Shown in pieces: positions 17,525 to 25,921 of a DNA stretch of 64,000 bases. The first letter of the stretch is position 1, and every line of letters begins with the position of its first letter. The notes beneath the pieces are model-generated. The model saw nothing but the letters and a program-made list of their open reading frames with translations, was not told where the DNA came from and made no database searches. The stretch lies in the NCBI GenBank assembly GCA_945892985.1, contig CAMDDU010000011.1:1-64000 (forward strand). The letters are read 5' to 3'. Source of the stretch: CAITSH01 sp945892985. GTDB taxonomy: Bacteria; Pseudomonadota; Gammaproteobacteria; Burkholderiales; SG8-39. The translations under genes and the position numbers were made by a program.

Positions 17525-18526
17525 ATGGAAAAAGAGACCCCAGCCCCGTATGCGGGCCTGACGCCCGATACCGTGCTCGACGCACTCCAGAGCGTCGGCC
17601 TGCATGGCGACGGGCGACTACTCGCCCTCAATAGCTACGAAAACCGTGTCTATCAGATCTACCTCGAAGAAGGCAGCTCGCCTGTGGATTCGGTGGTCGC
17701 AAAATTCTACCGGCCAGGTCGCTGGAGCGACGCGCAAATCGCCGAGGAACATACGTTTGTGCGGGAGCTTGCCGAACGTGAACTGCCGGTTGTCGCGGCA
17801 ACAAAAATCAACGGTCTTACACTCAATACCTTCGGTGGCTTTCGCTTTGCCGTCTATCCGCGGCGCGGCGGGCGCGCCCCAGAACTCGAAGACCGTGAAA
17901 CTCTGGAATGGATGGGGCGCTTTATCGGCCGTATCCATGCTGTGGGCGCACTGAGCTCCTTCGAGGAACGTCCGGATCTGGATATCGAGTCATTTGGAGA
18001 CGAACCACGTGACTGGCTGCTCGGCCAGCATTTCATTCCTGAGGACCTCGAAGAAGCCTGGACCAGCGCAGTCGACCTTGCGCTGGCGGGCGTGGAAAAC
18101 TGCTACGAGCGCGCCGGAGACCTGCGTTACCTTCGTCTGCACGGCGACTGCCACGCCGGCAACGTGCTCTGGACCGCTGACGGGCCGCATTTTGTCGACT
18201 TTGACGATGCGCGCATGGGGCCTTCGGTGCAAGACCTTTGGATGCTGCTCTCTGGTAACCGCGCCAGCATGAGCACACAGCTAAGCGATGTGCTGGCCGG
18301 ATACGAAGCGTTCCACGAATTTGACCCGCGCGAACTGCACCTCGTCGAGGCACTGCGCACCCTGCGCCTCATCCACTACTCAGCCTGGCTGGCACGGCGC
18401 TGGCACGACCCGGCTTTCCCTGCCGCCTTTCCCTGGTTCAACACGCACCGCTACTGGCAGGACCGTATCCTGGAACTGCGGGAACAGATTGCATTAATGG
18501 ATGAGGCGCCGTTGCAAGCAAGTTGA
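17525..18526 (+). CDS. srkA: Stress response kinase SrkA/RdoA (YihE family)
   Basis: Cytosolic Ser/Thr protein kinase of the aminoglycoside-phosphotransferase fold, 333 residues, the standard length. Catalytic loop HGDCHAGN at 206-213 and metal-binding DFDD at 225-228 are intact, and the N-terminal LNSYENRVYQ is the nucleotide-loop motif of the family. In E. coli it protects against the MazEF-linked lethal stress pathway. The gene stands alone, divergent from the Bug receptor and convergent with a broken extradiol dioxygenase gene. Start ATG 17525 gives a normal N-terminus. Confidence 0.92.
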   Translation: MEKETPAPYAGLTPDTVLDALQSVGLHGDGRLLALNSYENRVYQIYLEEGSSPVDSVVAKFYRPGRWSDAQIAEEHTFVRELAERELPVVAATKINGLTLNTFGGFRFAVYPRRGGRAPELEDRETLEWMGRFIGRIHAVGALSSFEERPDLDIESFGDEPRDWLLGQHFIPEDLEEAWTSAVDLALAGVENCYERAGDLRYLRLHGDCHAGNVLWTADGPHFVDFDDARMGPSVQDLWMLLSGNRASMSTQLSDVLAGYEAFHEFDPRELHLVEALRTLRLIHYSAWLARRWHDPAFPAAFPWFNTHRYWQDRILELREQIALMDEAPLQAS

Positions 18527-18597
18527 TTGAAACCAATACGAGGGATACGCAGCAGGGTCAGCCCCCCTGCATCCCGGTTGCAGGACAAGAACTATTT

Positions 18598-19614
18598 CTA
18601 ATGCGGATCGAACACCGGTACCTTTCTGACCTTAAGCGGCATGGCAGCCGCAATATCAGGTGTGGCGTAATTGAGGAAACTCTCCGGCAATGCGCCTCCC
18701 CAGAAAACGCCGGTACCGCGTTCCTCTTCGTTCCATGTGACCGGCTCGAAATCGGGGGCGAAAACAAGAAAACTGCCCGAATAAATCTCGATGCGGTTCC
18801 CGCCCGGCTCATAGGAATAAAGATAAAACCCCTGCGAGTTGTTGTGCATCGCCGGACCTGCCTCGATAAAAATCCCATGCTCGGAAAGAATACTGGCGGC
18901 GCGCAGAACCTCTTCGCGGTTATCCAGCCAGAGCGAGAAATGATGCAGGCGGCCGTTGCCCCCTTTCACATCCTTGACGTAGGCGACCTCGTGATGCACC
19001 TGCGACGAGCCCAGCCAAGAGCCGATTTCCACCTTGCCGTTGTCGTAGCGCACCTGCTCGCGCAAGGTCAGCCCAAGTTGTTGCTGCACGAAGCGCCGGT
19101 TAGCCGCGACATCTTTTGCCAGCAAGGCCAGATGATCTGGCCGCCTTACACCGACGCCTCGGCCGGTGTATTTCATCGGCATGTTTTTGAGCGTGGAACG
19201 CAGGTGCGTCGGCGCGAAATAGCGACTCTCCTCGAAATAAACCTCCATCAGGTGCCCATCGGGGTCGCGAAAGCGGTAAGCCGGTCCGCGGCCAAAATCA
19301 CTCTCGCTCCAGCCCAAGCCCAATCCACTCGCCTCTATCGCAGCAGCGCGGCGTTGCAGCGCCTGCGGGCTTGCCGCGCGCCACGAAATGCAGCCCACGC
19401 CGGCACCGGGTGACTCGGTGAGTTTAAGCGTGCTGGCAGCGTAATCGCCATAGCCACGCAGGTAGACCGACTGGCCCTACACGTGGGCAATCTCCATGCC
19501 CAACACATCACGAAAATACCAAAGGCTTTTGTCTGCCTTGGGCGTGAGCAATTCGACCCTGCCAAGGTGGGCGATATCGCGTATCGGTTCATTCTGGACT
19601 GCCTTGATGACCAT
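18598..19614 (-). pseudogene. Extradiol ring-cleavage dioxygenase (VOC family) with an internal TAG
   Basis: Type I extradiol (catechol 2,3-dioxygenase-like) enzyme, 338 codons in one frame with a single TAG at codon 46 (19477-19479). Before it lies IAHLGRVELLTPKADKSLWY with VLGMEIAHV; after it GQSVYLRGYGDYAASTLKL continues the N-terminal VOC domain without frame change. The iron ligands remain: His in RRPDHLALL, His in GGNGRLHHFSLW and Glu in GGNRIEIYSG. The start ATG at 19614 has a strong ribosome site (AGGAGA, six bases away). A GAG or CAG to TAG substitution explains the break; an internal restart might make only the C-terminal 266 residues. A sequencing error is possible. Confidence 0.82.
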
Positions 19615-19656
19615 GAGCGTTCTCCTGTCCGGTACCGGCAAAGCGGAGCGCTAATA

Positions 19657-19703
19657 TCGAAATACCGTCGAAACACCGTCGAAAGACTATCGAAACAGCG
19701 TCG
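19657..19703. repeat. Four 11-bp direct repeats upstream of the extradiol dioxygenase gene
   Basis: TCGAAATACCG, TCGAAACACCG, TCGAAAGACTA and TCGAAACAGCG run head to tail, followed by a further TCG. The period is close to one helical turn, so TCGAAA recurs on one face of the DNA. The array begins 43 bases upstream of the extradiol dioxygenase ATG and may be an operator array. No known regulator is assigned. Confidence 0.7.
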
Positions 19704-19748
19704 TGCCCCCGCCATGAACAAACCTTAGCGCGCGGTGGATACGGCATT

Positions 19749-19762
19749 TTGATTCAGGTCAA
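19749..19762. promoter_or_regulatory. Putative FNR/ANR-type box
   Basis: TTGATTCAGGTCAA is a near match to the FNR/ANR consensus TTGAT-N4-ATCAA, with one changed base in the right half. Its centre lies about 40 bases upstream of a plausible -10 region for minus-strand transcription towards the extradiol dioxygenase gene, which would suit a class II activator site. This is pattern matching only. Confidence 0.45.
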
Positions 19763-19786
19763 ATCTGGCTGCTTTGGAAAAACCGC

Positions 19787-19811
19787 AAAAAAAAAGCCCG
19801 GTTTCCCGGGC
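19787..19811 (-). terminator. Rho-independent terminator of the cold-shock gene
   Basis: On the minus strand, GCCCGG and CCGGGC form a stem around a short loop and are followed by nine T residues, 25 bases after the csp stop codon. This is a textbook terminator for the single-gene csp transcript. Confidence 0.9.
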
Positions 19812-19835
19812 TTTCTTAACGCACATGCAAAACGC

Positions 19836-20042
19836 TCAGTCGAGCGCCTTGATGGCCACGGCCTGGTCACCCTTGGGGCCGGCGGTTACTTCGAAGGAGA
19901 CCTTCTGGCCTTCTTTGAGAGATTTGAACCCGTCGCCACTGATGGACGAGAAGTGGGCAAAAAGGTCTTTGCTGCCATCTTCGGGGGTGATAAAGCCAAA
20001 ACCTTTGGCATCATTGAACCACTTAACTGTACCGGTAGCCAT
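19836..20042 (-). CDS. Cold-shock protein, CspA family
   Basis: Single cold-shock domain of 68 residues, an RNA/ssDNA-binding protein that acts as RNA chaperone. RNP1 is KGFGFITP at 13-20 and RNP2 is DLFAHFSS at 26-33; the N-terminus MATGTVKWFNDAKG is canonical. The ATG at 20042 is preceded by AGGAAG at a good distance. The gene has its own terminator at 19787 and a long leader upstream with no other gene, as is common for csp genes whose mRNA leader controls expression. Whether it is cold-induced cannot be told from sequence. Confidence 0.95.
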   Translation of the reverse strand: MATGTVKWFNDAKGFGFITPEDGSKDLFAHFSSISGDGFKSLKEGQKVSFEVTAGPKGDQAVAIKALD

Positions 20043-20448
20043 GTATCTGTTCTTCCTGAAAAATGAAATTGGGCAAAACGCCCGATGTAACAACGCGAGA
20101 AATTCAAGAGAAGAGAAACGACGACCTAGAAGGCACCGACAAAGCGGTTACAACGGACCAGCGATCACGACTTGAGAAAATCCGGCTCCTCTCTTGTACG
20201 CAGCTAAGGCCAAGCGGTCAAGCACTTTCGCAACTATTTACACGGGCATCAGATCGGAATCGCGACGCCATTTCCAGAAAAAGGCTGGAAAGCCGCGTCT
20301 ATAGGGCCTTCCCAGGCAATTTCCCGCAATAATTCGACACCAAAACCGACACCCGGTAATCACGCCAAATCAGGCGCAGGATACGGCGAAATAAGGCCCT
20401 CCGGTGCTATGCTCTCGGCCACAAAAAAACACTTCGCCGGAGGATCCC
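20043..20448. other. Non-coding region: csp leader and the upstream of a truncated gene
   Basis: About 400 bases without a recognisable gene. The part next to the csp start is probably the long 5' untranslated leader and promoter of that gene. The last 20 bases contain a strong ribosome site (GGAGG) for the stub beginning at 20449. I saw no other repeat or RNA gene here. Confidence 0.5.
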
Positions 20449-20532
20449 ATGCACCGTCACCTAAACCACCTGGCCTTGAGCGCATTTGCCGTTCTTTTTT
20501 GCGCTGCCAGTCTGGTGCATGCGCAGGGCTAG
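20449..20532 (+). pseudogene. Signal-peptide stub ending in TAG
   Basis: A 27-codon frame encodes only a signal peptide: MHRHLNHLALSAF, then a hydrophobic core, ending LVHAQG before TAG at 20530. The ATG has a strong ribosome site (GGAGG, five spacer bases), so translation should start. After the TAG the frame gives no recognisable mature protein, and the luciferase-like gene starts 90 bases later. The simplest reading is the 5' remnant of a deleted exported protein, perhaps a Bug-type receptor. A real short leader peptide cannot be excluded. Confidence 0.55.
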
Positions 20533-20621
20533 CTGGGGCCAGTAGGTCAAGACCGCCGGCATAGAGCCGCAATAAACTGCCGCGCAAACCGATACCTAAA
20601 ACCGCAATCAAGGACAGCACC

Positions 20622-21740
20622 ATGCGACTCGGCTATTTCACCATGCCCCTGCACCCGTTCAGCCGCGATCCGCTGGTGACGCTGCAGGAAGACCGCGAGG
20701 CCATCATCCTTGCCGACAAGCTGGGTTTTCACGACGCCTTTGTCGGCGAACACCTCACGGACAGCGCCGAGAACGTCACCAACAGCTTTATTTTCCTGGC
20801 CACACTGATCAGCGAAACTAAAACCATTTTGCTTGGCACCGGCACCTCCAACCTGTCGCATACCCACCCCACTCTGGTCGCCTCGCACGCAGCCATGTTC
20901 GACCATCTCGCCAAAGGCCGCTTCATTTTCGGCATCAGCCCCGGCGCCCTATCCTCGGACGCCGAAGCGCTGGGACTGGGACTGGGACAGGAGGAGCGCA
21001 ACAAGCTGTTTGCTGAATCCATCGACGTCATCCTCGCCATCTGGGAGCGCGATCCGCCTTACGACATCGACTTCCCGGATAACCGTTTCAAGGTTTCGAC
21101 AGCGAAAACACAAAAACTCGAAATCGGTCGCGGCGTGATGTACAAGCCATACCAGAAGCCGCGACCGGAAATAGTCGGCACCGTGGTCGCACCGCATTCC
21201 AAGGGCGTCATCGCCATGGGCGAGCGCGACTTCCACCCAATGTCGGCCAACTTCCTGCTGCCGCACTGGCTGCCCTCGCACTGGAACAACTATGCCCAGG
21301 GCAAGGCCAAAGCCGGCAAGGTCGCCAACCCCGCCGACTGGCGCGTGGCGCGCACTATTTTTGTCGCCGATGACGACAAGCTTGCCGCCGCCTACGGCAA
21401 TAAAACCCCGAACAACCCCTACCGCTATTACTACCAGCAGTTACGCACCAAGATGATGATGGCCAAGCGCCATGTTATTTTCAAAAAACATGCCGATGAG
21501 GCCGATGAGGCCGTCACGGTCGACCGCTTGTGCGACGAACTGGTCATCTGCGGCAGCGTCAACAAAGTGGTCGACGGCATTCTCGCGCTGCGCGAACAGG
21601 CCGGCGATTTCGGCGAGATCGTCTATGCCGGCATGGACTGGGTCGACCCTGTGCTTGCCCGCCGTTCAATGGAACTGATGGCGACCGAGGTCATGCCGCG
21701 CGTCAACGAAGCCATCAAGAATCGGAACAAGGCGGCCTAA
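20622..21740 (+). CDS. Luciferase-like (LLM class) flavin-dependent oxidoreductase
   Basis: Bacterial-luciferase-fold monooxygenase of 372 residues. The N-terminus MRLGYFTMPLHPFSRDP and segments FHDAFVGEHLTDSAENVTNS and GTSNLSHTHPTLVASHAAMFDHL (with GRFIFGISPGAL) match LLM-class enzymes that use FMNH2 from a separate reductase to oxygenate aldehydes, ketones or heterocycles. The AAGGA ribosome site precedes the ATG. It follows a signal-peptide stub and is followed within 30 bases by an MtfA-like peptidase gene. The substrate is unknown; catabolic neighbours suggest a degradative role. Confidence 0.85.
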   Translation: MRLGYFTMPLHPFSRDPLVTLQEDREAIILADKLGFHDAFVGEHLTDSAENVTNSFIFLATLISETKTILLGTGTSNLSHTHPTLVASHAAMFDHLAKGRFIFGISPGALSSDAEALGLGLGQEERNKLFAESIDVILAIWERDPPYDIDFPDNRFKVSTAKTQKLEIGRGVMYKPYQKPRPEIVGTVVAPHSKGVIAMGERDFHPMSANFLLPHWLPSHWNNYAQGKAKAGKVANPADWRVARTIFVADDDKLAAAYGNKTPNNPYRYYYQQLRTKMMMAKRHVIFKKHADEADEAVTVDRLCDELVICGSVNKVVDGILALREQAGDFGEIVYAGMDWVDPVLARRSMELMATEVMPRVNEAIKNRNKAA

Positions 21741-21769
21741 GGCAGCGGCAGCCTTAGACGGTTTTCCAT

Positions 21770-22549
21770 ATGGGATGGTTTGCCAACTGGCGGCGCCGGA
21801 AAATACTGCGTGAACGCCCGCTCAGCGAAGCCTTGTGGGCGCGCGCAGTCTCACCCTATGCTTTTATAGCCGCGCTTGACAAAGATGAAACGCGGCGCCT
21901 GCGCGATCTGGTCGTTCTATTCCTCGATGAAAAGCAATTGCACGGCGCGGCCAATTTCGGCATCTCGGATGAGGCACGCATCGCCATCGCCGCGCAGGCC
22001 TGCCTGCCGGTGCTCAACCTCGGGCTCGAATGGTATGCGGGCTGGGTCGGCGTAATCGTCTACCCGGGGGAGTTCAAGGTGGCGCGCACCATCGTGGATG
22101 ATGACGGGGTGGTGCATGAATTCGACGATGCGCTTTCCGGCGAAGCCTGGCCGGACGGGCCGGTGGTGCTGTCATGGCAGGACGCCAGCCTGAGCGAGCC
22201 CGGTTACAACGTCGTCATCCACGAGTTCGCGCACAAAATTCATATGCTGCAGGGTGACGATGACGCCGGCTTTCCGCGGCCACACGCCGACATGGACAAT
22301 GCACGCTGGGACATGAGCTTTGAGGCGGCCTATGCCCGATTTTGCGGCGCGGTCGATCGCGAACTACCGACGCGCATGGACCCCTATGGCGCCGAGCACC
22401 CGGCCGAATTTTTTGCCGTCGCCAGTGAAACATTCTTCACCGACGCGGCGGGCCTTCGGGATGAGTTTCCCGCCGTCTATAGGGAACTGTCGGCTTTTTA
22501 CCGCCAGGACCCACTGGCGCGACGCAGTTCAGACAAAGCCGCTTGCTAA
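21770..22549 (+). CDS. MtfA-like zinc peptidase
   Basis: Zinc-dependent peptidase of 259 residues with the HEFAH metal motif at 151-155 and a second conserved patch HPAEFFAVASETFFTDAAGLRDEFP near the C-terminus that supplies the third ligand. In E. coli MtfA (YeeI) binds the Mlc repressor and influences glucose uptake, and has aminopeptidase activity. The N-terminal basic segment WFANWRRRKILRERP is typical. It starts 30 bases after the LLM gene and is followed by a broken TAXI receptor gene on the same strand. Confidence 0.85.
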   Translation: MGWFANWRRRKILRERPLSEALWARAVSPYAFIAALDKDETRRLRDLVVLFLDEKQLHGAANFGISDEARIAIAAQACLPVLNLGLEWYAGWVGVIVYPGEFKVARTIVDDDGVVHEFDDALSGEAWPDGPVVLSWQDASLSEPGYNVVIHEFAHKIHMLQGDDDAGFPRPHADMDNARWDMSFEAAYARFCGAVDRELPTRMDPYGAEHPAEFFAVASETFFTDAAGLRDEFPAVYRELSAFYRQDPLARRSSDKAAC

Positions 22550-22577
22550 ACCGGACAAAAATACTCAAAGTTCCACA

Positions 22578-23891
22578 ATGCCCAAAATCATCCAGTCATT
22601 CCTCTCACGCGACTTCTGGAGCACGATCCTTCCCGTGCTCGCCATCCTGCTTGGAACCGTATGGCTTGCCTACCAGTTTGTCCAGCCGGCGCCACCGCGC
22701 AAAGTGGTCATGACCAGCGGCGCCGAGGGCGGCGCCTACGAAAGCTTCGCCACCGAGTTTCGCGACATCTTGGCACGCGATGGCATCGAAGTCGAATTGC
22801 GTCCTTCCGCCGGATCGGTGGATAACCTCAATCGCCTCAAGGACGAGGCCTCCGGCGTCTCCATCGGCTTTGTCCAGGGCGGCATCGCCAAGAGCGAAGA
22901 CGACACCAACCTCATGAGCCTGGCCAGTCTGTACTACGAACCGCTGTGGGTGTTCTACCGCAACGGGCCGGAGATTGATCGCATTCGCTAGTTTTGCGGG
23001 AAACGCCTTGCCATCGGCTCCGAGGGCAGCGGCACGCGTGCGCTGTCGCTGCAGGTGCTCAAACTCGCCGGCCTGGACCAGACCAACACGACATTCCTGG
23101 CGCTTGGCGCAACGGCGGCAGCGGACGCGTTGATAAAAGGCGATATTGACGCCGCTATTGTCATCGGTTCACCTGAATCCCCCGTCGTCCACAAGTTCAT
23201 GCATTCGCGCAGTGTGCAATTGATGAATTTCAGCCATGCAGAGGCCTATACACGCCATCTGCCCTTCCTGTCGCACGTGGTGCTACCCAAGGGCGGCATC
23301 GACCTCGTCGACGATATTCCGGCCCGCGATGTCCACCTTGTCGCCCCTACGGCGAACCTGGTGGTTCGAGACGACATCCACCCGGCGCTGGTTTCACTGC
23401 TGATGCAAGCCGCCACCGAGATCCACGGCGACGCCGGCATGCTGCAAAAGGCCGGGGAGTTTCCTTCATCGAAGTACCTCGACATCCCGCAAAGCCTGGA
23501 TGCGCGCCGCTATATCAAGGATGGGCAGCCCTTCCTGCAACGGCACCTGCCCTTTTGGATGGCGGTGCTGTTCGACCGCTTGGTGGTGATGCTGATCCCT
23601 ATCCTTGCCGTGCTGATTCCGATGTTCAAGCTGGCGCCCGCCGCCTATGCCTGGCGCATCAAGTCCAGGATCTACCGCTGGTACGGCAAGCTCAAGGTGC
23701 TGGAGGTGGACATGGAAAGGGCTGAAAAGGCCGCTGATATCAGAGCGCTGCAAGAGCGGCTGAATGTCATCGAGCAGAGCGTGACACACATCCCGACGCC
23801 ACTCGCGTACAGTGACTACCTCTACAACCTGCGCTCGCACATCGACCTGGTGCGTGCCAAGCTGCTCAAGCGGGAAGAGAGCGCCACTTAG
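22578..23891 (+). pseudogene. TAXI-family TRAP receptor with C-terminal membrane segment and internal TAG
   Basis: One reading frame of 438 codons for a TAXI-type solute receptor, interrupted by TAG at codon 138 (22989-22991). The N-terminal part has a membrane anchor (ILPVLAILLGTVWLAYQFV) and KVVMTSGAEGGAYESFA; after the TAG, FCGKRLAIGSEGSGTRALS resumes the expected family block. A hydrophobic helix near LVVMLIPILAVLIPMF and a coiled coil form the C-terminus, a known variant of TAXI proteins. A CAG to TAG change is the simplest cause. No TRAP permease is adjacent. Readthrough, an error in the assembly or true inactivation are all possible. Confidence 0.8.
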
Positions 23892-23939
23892 TTTTCACCG
23901 GCAAGTTTTCACCGGCACCCCAGGCTTTTCACCCCCACC

Positions 23940-24800
23940 TCAGGCGGCGAGCAGGAACGCCCTCACCAGTGCGATCTGATCCGGCTGCATCAGCGTCGGC
24001 GCATGGCCGATCCCGGCCAATTCCACGGTTTTCGCCCGCGGACCGCGGGCCGCCATCTGCGCCAGCGTTTCGCGCGTCAGCAGATCGGAATGTTCACCGC
24101 GAATCGCCATGGTCGGGCACCGCATGGCATCCCAGAATGACCACAGCGCCATGTCCTTATGCGGTGCGCCGGCGTTAAAGGGCACAGCGATGGCCGGGTC
24201 GTAGTGCATGCGATAAGCGCCATCCGCCTCGCGCCGCACCACATGCTCGGTGAGAAAACGCCACTGCGCATCGGTATGCGGCCCAAATGGCGCACTGACA
24301 AGACGCACCAGTTGTTCGGCCGCCTCGATGGAAGGCAGGCGCGGCGCCTTGCCTACATAAGCGCCGATGCGTTCGAGCGAAACCGCCGTGACCACCGGCC
24401 CGACATCATTGAGCACCATGCGCGAAATGGGCGTGTCCGGTAGCGCCGCGAGCATCATGCCGATCAGCCCGCCCATTGAAGTGCCGACCCAGTGCACGGA
24501 CTCGACATCGAGCCTTGCAATCAGCGTCACCATGTCGGCGGCATAGGTGGGGATGGCGTATTCCATCGGGTTTTTCAGCCAGTCGCTATCCCCTCTGCCC
24601 ACCACGTCCGGACAAATCACGCGATAGTCACGCGACAACTCGGCCGCCAGAAAATCAAAGTCACGCGCGCAACGCGTCAGGCCGTGCACGCACACCACGA
24701 CACGCGGGTTGTCCGTGTCGCCCCACTCAAGGTAAGCCATACGGTGCAAGCCGGAGGGCGTCACACACTGCACTTTTTCCCGTCTAAAAGCCTCGGTCAT
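23940..24800 (-). CDS. Alpha/beta hydrolase
   Basis: Cytosolic alpha/beta-fold hydrolase of 286 residues. Oxyanion-hole HG at 39-40, nucleophile Ser108 in GTSMGG, an Asp in GEHSDLLT and catalytic His266 in GIGHAP form the triad. It resembles hydrolases acting on ring-cleavage products or esters (RVICPDVVGRGDSDW is typical). It is convergent with the TAXI gene and lies in an area with an extradiol dioxygenase and a luciferase-like enzyme, so a catabolic hydrolase is reasonable, though the substrate is not known. Confidence 0.85.
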   Translation of the reverse strand: MTEAFRREKVQCVTPSGLHRMAYLEWGDTDNPRVVVCVHGLTRCARDFDFLAAELSRDYRVICPDVVGRGDSDWLKNPMEYAIPTYAADMVTLIARLDVESVHWVGTSMGGLIGMMLAALPDTPISRMVLNDVGPVVTAVSLERIGAYVGKAPRLPSIEAAEQLVRLVSAPFGPHTDAQWRFLTEHVVRREADGAYRMHYDPAIAVPFNAGAPHKDMALWSFWDAMRCPTMAIRGEHSDLLTRETLAQMAARGPRAKTVELAGIGHAPTLMQPDQIALVRAFLLAA

Positions 24801-24890
24801 GTTTTATCCGTCATGTTCCAACCCGGCACATCGGAATACGGTGAAACCTCATGCGCACTGCCGGCCGGTTTCCATTTGCATCTACCCTCT

Positions 24891-24932
24891 CCCATTTCCC
24901 ACTTCCCATTTACCATTTACTATTTCCCATTT
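24891..24932. repeat. Degenerate heptameric tandem repeat (CCCATTT)
   Basis: Six 7-base units: CCCATTT, CCCACTT, CCCATTT, ACCATTT, ACTATTT and CCCATTT. They lie between the alpha/beta hydrolase and a hypothetical gene. The same 7-base period appears in the array at 31611, though the unit sequence differs. Confidence 0.75.
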
Positions 24933-24947
24933 ACCAGCAACTAACGG

Positions 24948-25805
24948 CTAGTTGCCTTGCGCCCAGCAACGCAACAGCATCTCGCGCGCCTCGATGACAT
25001 CGGCCCGCTCGGCGGCCAGCACAAAACCACCATCATCCCGCGGCTGCATCACCTTGCGCAGCTTGACCGATCTCACATTGGCTTCGTGCACGGTCAGGCC
25101 GGATTGCTCATAACGCTGTCGTTCGACAATGGTTTCCTCCGGCGGGCTTGCGGCGAACCAGATCCATTCGGCACTAAGCCCGGTGGAAAGCCGCTCCAGT
25201 TCCTGGCGCAGGCGCGTCTCAATCGGTTCGCGGTCGCCCAGTTCGGCGTACTGTGCGTGCCCGCCAGCGACAATCCAGCGTTCGGCCCATTCCGCCTCCA
25301 TGCCGTCGCTAGTCGTCAGCGTCACATCAGCGCCATTGCGACAGAGGTGAAACCAGGCGTGCTGATCTGCGCTCAGCGCATAACCAATCAGTTCATCCTT
25401 GCGCCAGCCGCGCGCCGCCAGGGCAAGCCTTAGCCGCCCATCGGCCTTCACCTGCAAGTCATAGCAGGCCTGATCGCGACCATCCGTGTCATCGGCGGTG
25501 ACGCCCTGCTGCGTCACACTGCCATTCTGAATAATCGCGACACCCCTCTGGCCCTCCCCCGAACGGATCCATTCAACATGCACCTGCAACTCGGGAAACG
25601 CGATGGAACTATCGACAAAGGCCGGGAAAGGAACCCCCCCTTTGAACTTGAAACGCCAGTCGAGCTTGTCGATCGTATGGAGCTCGCGGTAATCATCCAC
25701 GCCCTCACTAACGAGCAGTTCACGCACCCGCAGCCTGTACCCTTGCAAGGAAGCAGGATCACCCGCGACGGTGACAGTTGCAATGACTGGAGCGACCAAA
25801 AGCAT
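24948..25805 (-). CDS. Hypothetical protein, 285 residues
   Basis: I do not recognise a family. The protein is hydrophilic, without an obvious signal peptide or membrane helix, and rich in Trp, Arg and Glu; a run such as AEWAERWIVAGGHAQYAELGDREPIETRL looks structured. The start ATG at 25805 has AAGGA immediately before it, which is unusually close, so an internal GTG or TTG start may be used. The last codons are close to the heptameric repeat at 24891. It is separated from the Bug receptor gene upstream by about 115 bases on the same strand. Confidence 0.6.
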   Translation of the reverse strand: MLLVAPVIATVTVAGDPASLQGYRLRVRELLVSEGVDDYRELHTIDKLDWRFKFKGGVPFPAFVDSSIAFPELQVHVEWIRSGEGQRGVAIIQNGSVTQQGVTADDTDGRDQACYDLQVKADGRLRLALAARGWRKDELIGYALSADQHAWFHLCRNGADVTLTTSDGMEAEWAERWIVAGGHAQYAELGDREPIETRLRQELERLSTGLSAEWIWFAASPPEETIVERQRYEQSGLTVHEANVRSVKLRKVMQPRDDGGFVLAAERADVIEAREMLLRCWAQGN

Positions 25806-25921
25806 TCCTTATTTATATTGCGATGAGATCGCAGACGTGACGCTTTTCGAGCTAATAAAAAAATCTTCCGGGTCAACGCCCTGTAATGCCTTGCCCGATA
25901 GTATCTGATGCGTCCCGCAGC

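Noticed and set aside
18598..23891. Recoding of TAG as a sense codon, suggested by two TAG-interrupted genes
   Set aside because: TAG is used as the ordinary stop of intact genes in this window, for example at 7445-7447, 45611-45613 and 51941-51943, so general recoding is not plausible.
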